Source: Pogonophryne albipinna (taxonomy: Eukaryota > Chordata > Actinopteri > Perciformes > Artedidraconidae). From it: 64,000 bases of DNA. Position numbers and translations under genes: made by a program. The number at the start of each line of letters is the position of its first letter. Position 1 is the first letter of the stretch. The notes under the pieces are model-generated. The model worked only from the letters and a program-made list of their open reading frames with translations. It ran no database searches and was not told the origin of the DNA. Positions 60,301-64,000 of the stretch are shown piece after piece. The DNA is taken from assembly GCA_028583405.1 (NCBI GenBank), contig CM053247.1, positions 7,832,058-7,896,057 on the forward strand, in the 5' to 3' direction.

Positions 60301-60999
60301 TTCATGTGAAAATAGTGCCATATTTAACCTTAAGCTACAGTTTCAGCAACAGGGATCATGCCTGTACATGTAGAAATGTTGGGTCAAACATAATGCATAC
60401 AATAGCACAGATGCCTTCGCCACGAATGGCTACAAAAAGATCTCATATCCCAAGCTTATCAACAAGCTAATGTTGCAGCTGAAATGTCACAAGGTCAACC
60501 TGATACCAGTTTTCAAGCACAGTAAATATTCTCTTCCCAGAGTATATGATGGGACCAAAGTGATGATTTAGTACATGGTTTTAATACTTTTGCTTTTCAA
60601 TATTTGCCTTGATTTACAATATGTTCTCATCTGTTTTATCAGTACAGTTTTGAAGCTGTTGTGCTTTTCTTTGCCACAGTCCACTTTGGACTATATGAGA
60701 TATCTCAGGATTGCACTTTTAACTCACTTGAAATGTTCTCACTTGCTTGGTTTCAAAACATAACAAAGCCATAATCTGTTCATTGGGGACCATCAATGCT
60801 ATTTTTCATTGCTGTTGCCGGCCACTATTGCTCATGCAAACCTACTACTGCTGCGCCCCCTGTAACCTCAGAGGCACCCTGAGTCATTTTGTTCTGGAAC
60901 CGGGCCTGTACACGGCCATATACTAAACAAACTACAGAGCCCATTCCGTGTCCTGTTATTGTTTACTTCCTCTCTGCCTTCTTCTGGTGATTTATCTGA
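60301..60999. other. derlin intron 4, nothing recognised
   Basis: Non-coding sequence between transposons. Confidence 0.5.
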
Positions 61000-61615
61000 C
61001 GTCCAGCCAGTGGCGGCCGGCCCATAGGGGCGCTAGGGGCGCCGCCCCACCTCTTCCCACATACAAAAAAAAATATTTAAAAAAAAATTTAATAAAAAAA
61101 AAAAATATTTAAAAAATATATATATTTTATATTTTTATTTTTAAAGAACAAGGTAAATATCATACAATTGGTATCAGTAAAATGTATAATCTACAATAAA
61201 ATCTCGTTTAAAATTGTGTTACGATGTCTAAAGTTACTGATAAGTCACATGGCATTAGTTTATCATTACCGGGCGGAGCCCCCGAGCCAAACAGCAGCAA
61301 CCAGCACGTTGCAAAAGTCTCAATAGTAAACTGTGCCGCCGAAACATAATTTCAGCCAATCAGCGCCCTCAAATATTTTGGTCACGAGGGCGCGCACGTT
61401 GGCGCCCACGTTGCTTACGTGTGTTGACGTGAGTTGTTTTTTAGACTCGTGAGTGACCAAGGTGACGCAGTATTTGGATGAGAATGGTGTGCAGGTGGAG
61501 TCGCCGGACCTCGGTCCGCACCCAATTCCGTGCAAGAGCTACTCTCCAATCCTTTCGAAAGGAGAAGTTTGGGAGATAAATTGATACTTAAAGACCTTGG
61601 ACGGACCAACCCGAT

Positions 61616-61800
61616 TTGTATATATCACAGCAAGCTCGTGAAAAAGACAAAACGTATCAACAAGTCTTCTCACGTAGCTGGTACACCAGAAAGGCATGGC
61701 TAGCTGGATGCAAACAGGTAAATGCTATCTTTTGTTTCCCATGCTTGCTCTTCAAACAGCCGGGGACAGATACGATCTGTTCAGAAACTAGACAAAAGTT
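61616..61800 (+). pseudogene. hAT transposase TTF-type zinc-finger remnant
   Basis: The frame reads QQVFSRSWYTRKAWLAGCKQ then NAIFCFPCLLFKQPG. The W..C......FCFPC pattern is the TTF-type zinc finger of ZMYM1-like hAT transposases. The frame runs into unrelated sequence after about 61780 and the catalytic domain is absent. It cannot code for an active enzyme. Confidence 0.65.
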
Positions 61801-61974
61801 AAACAAGTACAAACCACAGACTGTCTGTGTCATGGAGAATACAGTCGCTGGTTTATTTATGTCTGTATAGGCCGTTGTTGTGAGTGTGGACGGTCGGAGC
61901 ATATATAACGTTAGCTTAGCCAAGCTCCATTCAGAAAACAAGCATTCTAAAAGGTTTTTCGCCTGCCGTCTGTC

Positions 61975-63450
<1,476 letters not shown>

Positions 63451-63458
63451 CGTCTGTC

Positions 63459-63733
63459 TGCAAACTTGTCAAAGCATTAATTCATGGTTTTTACTAACCG
63501 GTATCAGTATGTTGTTACGTCGGCATCATTTAGAAACGTGTATTACAATTTAATCACGGTAAAATATGTTCGTTTTGTTGTAGTTGTAGCTCCCGAGCCA
63601 GCGCGTCTTGCTTGAATGATCCGAGTAAACACAGCTGGCAGCCGGTGAAACTCGAGCGACTAGAGCGATGCGATAGGAGCGTTTAGAGCGAAGTGAATAT
63701 TCGCATCGCGTCCGATCTGAACGCAGCATTAAA
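63459..63733 (-). repeat. Right-hand part of the nested Harbinger-like copy
   Basis: The minus strand from 63733 reads TGCTGCGTTCAGATCGGACG and matches 56267-56500 in order. Together with about 61780-61966 it forms the middle layer of the nest. Its other end is missing. Confidence 0.65.
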
Positions 63734-64000
63734 GCGAGCTCCGCGCTGCACTGGAAACGCGCCATTACATCACCAGAAGTCCTAATTTAAGGGGTCATTT
63801 CTCCCAAAAAAAAATGTTTGACTCACTATATCAACAGCCCCACCAAAAATATTTTCCACCAGCCGCCACTGTGTCCAGCGCTCCGTCTTTTAACCTCTTT
63901 TCCTTTCCCTTTCTTGATCTTCCTTAGCAACCTTCATTATAGTCCTTGACAGCGATCTGTACTACTGTATTAACAATGTGTCACATGTTAAGAATTTACA

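Overview
The window looks like chromosomal DNA of a ray-finned fish, probably a percomorph. It carries split genes with GT-AG introns, very long (CA)n/(GT)n microsatellites, and a dense load of repeats typical of teleosts: hAT and PIF/Harbinger-like MITEs, TTAA-flanked MITEs, a Tc1 fragment, L2 and RTE-type LINE pieces, a tRNA-derived SINE and a Copia remnant. I cannot name the species. There is no sign of bacterial, phage or CRISPR sequence.

Only two host genes can be supported, both on the + strand. The first is a complete stromelysin-3 / matrix metalloproteinase-11 gene (mmp11). It has eight coding exons between 11262 and 49363 and predicts 474 residues: signal peptide, short prodomain with cysteine switch, furin site, zinc-metalloprotease domain, proline-rich hinge and four-bladed hemopexin domain. 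The second is the 5' half of a derlin gene (derl3 by synteny, derl2 possible). Four coding exons lie between 54247 and 55749, and the rest lies beyond the window. MMP11 and DERL3 are also close neighbours in human 22q11.23, which supports both calls. The two proteins work in different places: mmp11 is secreted after furin activation in the Golgi, while derlin is an ER-membrane protein of the ERAD retrotranslocation machinery. Their linkage is probably inherited synteny, not an operon-like unit.

Layout: 1-11100 is mobile-element debris upstream of mmp11, including a TTAA-type element that received three separate hAT insertions (5268-8855). 11144-11363 holds the mmp11 promoter and exon 1. 11364-40737 is a 29-kb intron 1 filled with repeats: a 3-kb element with 501-bp inverted arms, a nested palindromic dimer, several hATs with perfect 8-bp target duplications, an L2 LINE and a Copia remnant. 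40738-49363 holds mmp11 exons 2-8. 49364-54246 is the intergenic part, with an inverted repeat pair around a GC-rich segment that looks like a captured first exon. 54247-55749 holds derlin exons 1-4. 55750-64000 is derlin intron 4, again full of nested transposons.

The most interesting observations are: (1) a 75-bp (GT)n tract ending 23 bp before the acceptor of mmp11 exon 3, an exon whose skipping would keep the reading frame; (2) minor-spliceosome (U12-type) signals in the introns on both sides of derlin exon 4; (3) a set of hAT MITEs with different ends but the same core; (4) three-level nested transposons, part of which can be proved from an empty-site copy elsewhere in the window; (5) a possible captured gene 5' end at 50010-50590. 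All coordinates come from reading the sequence by eye. Splice sites were checked for frame continuity, but identities and family names of repeats were not searched.
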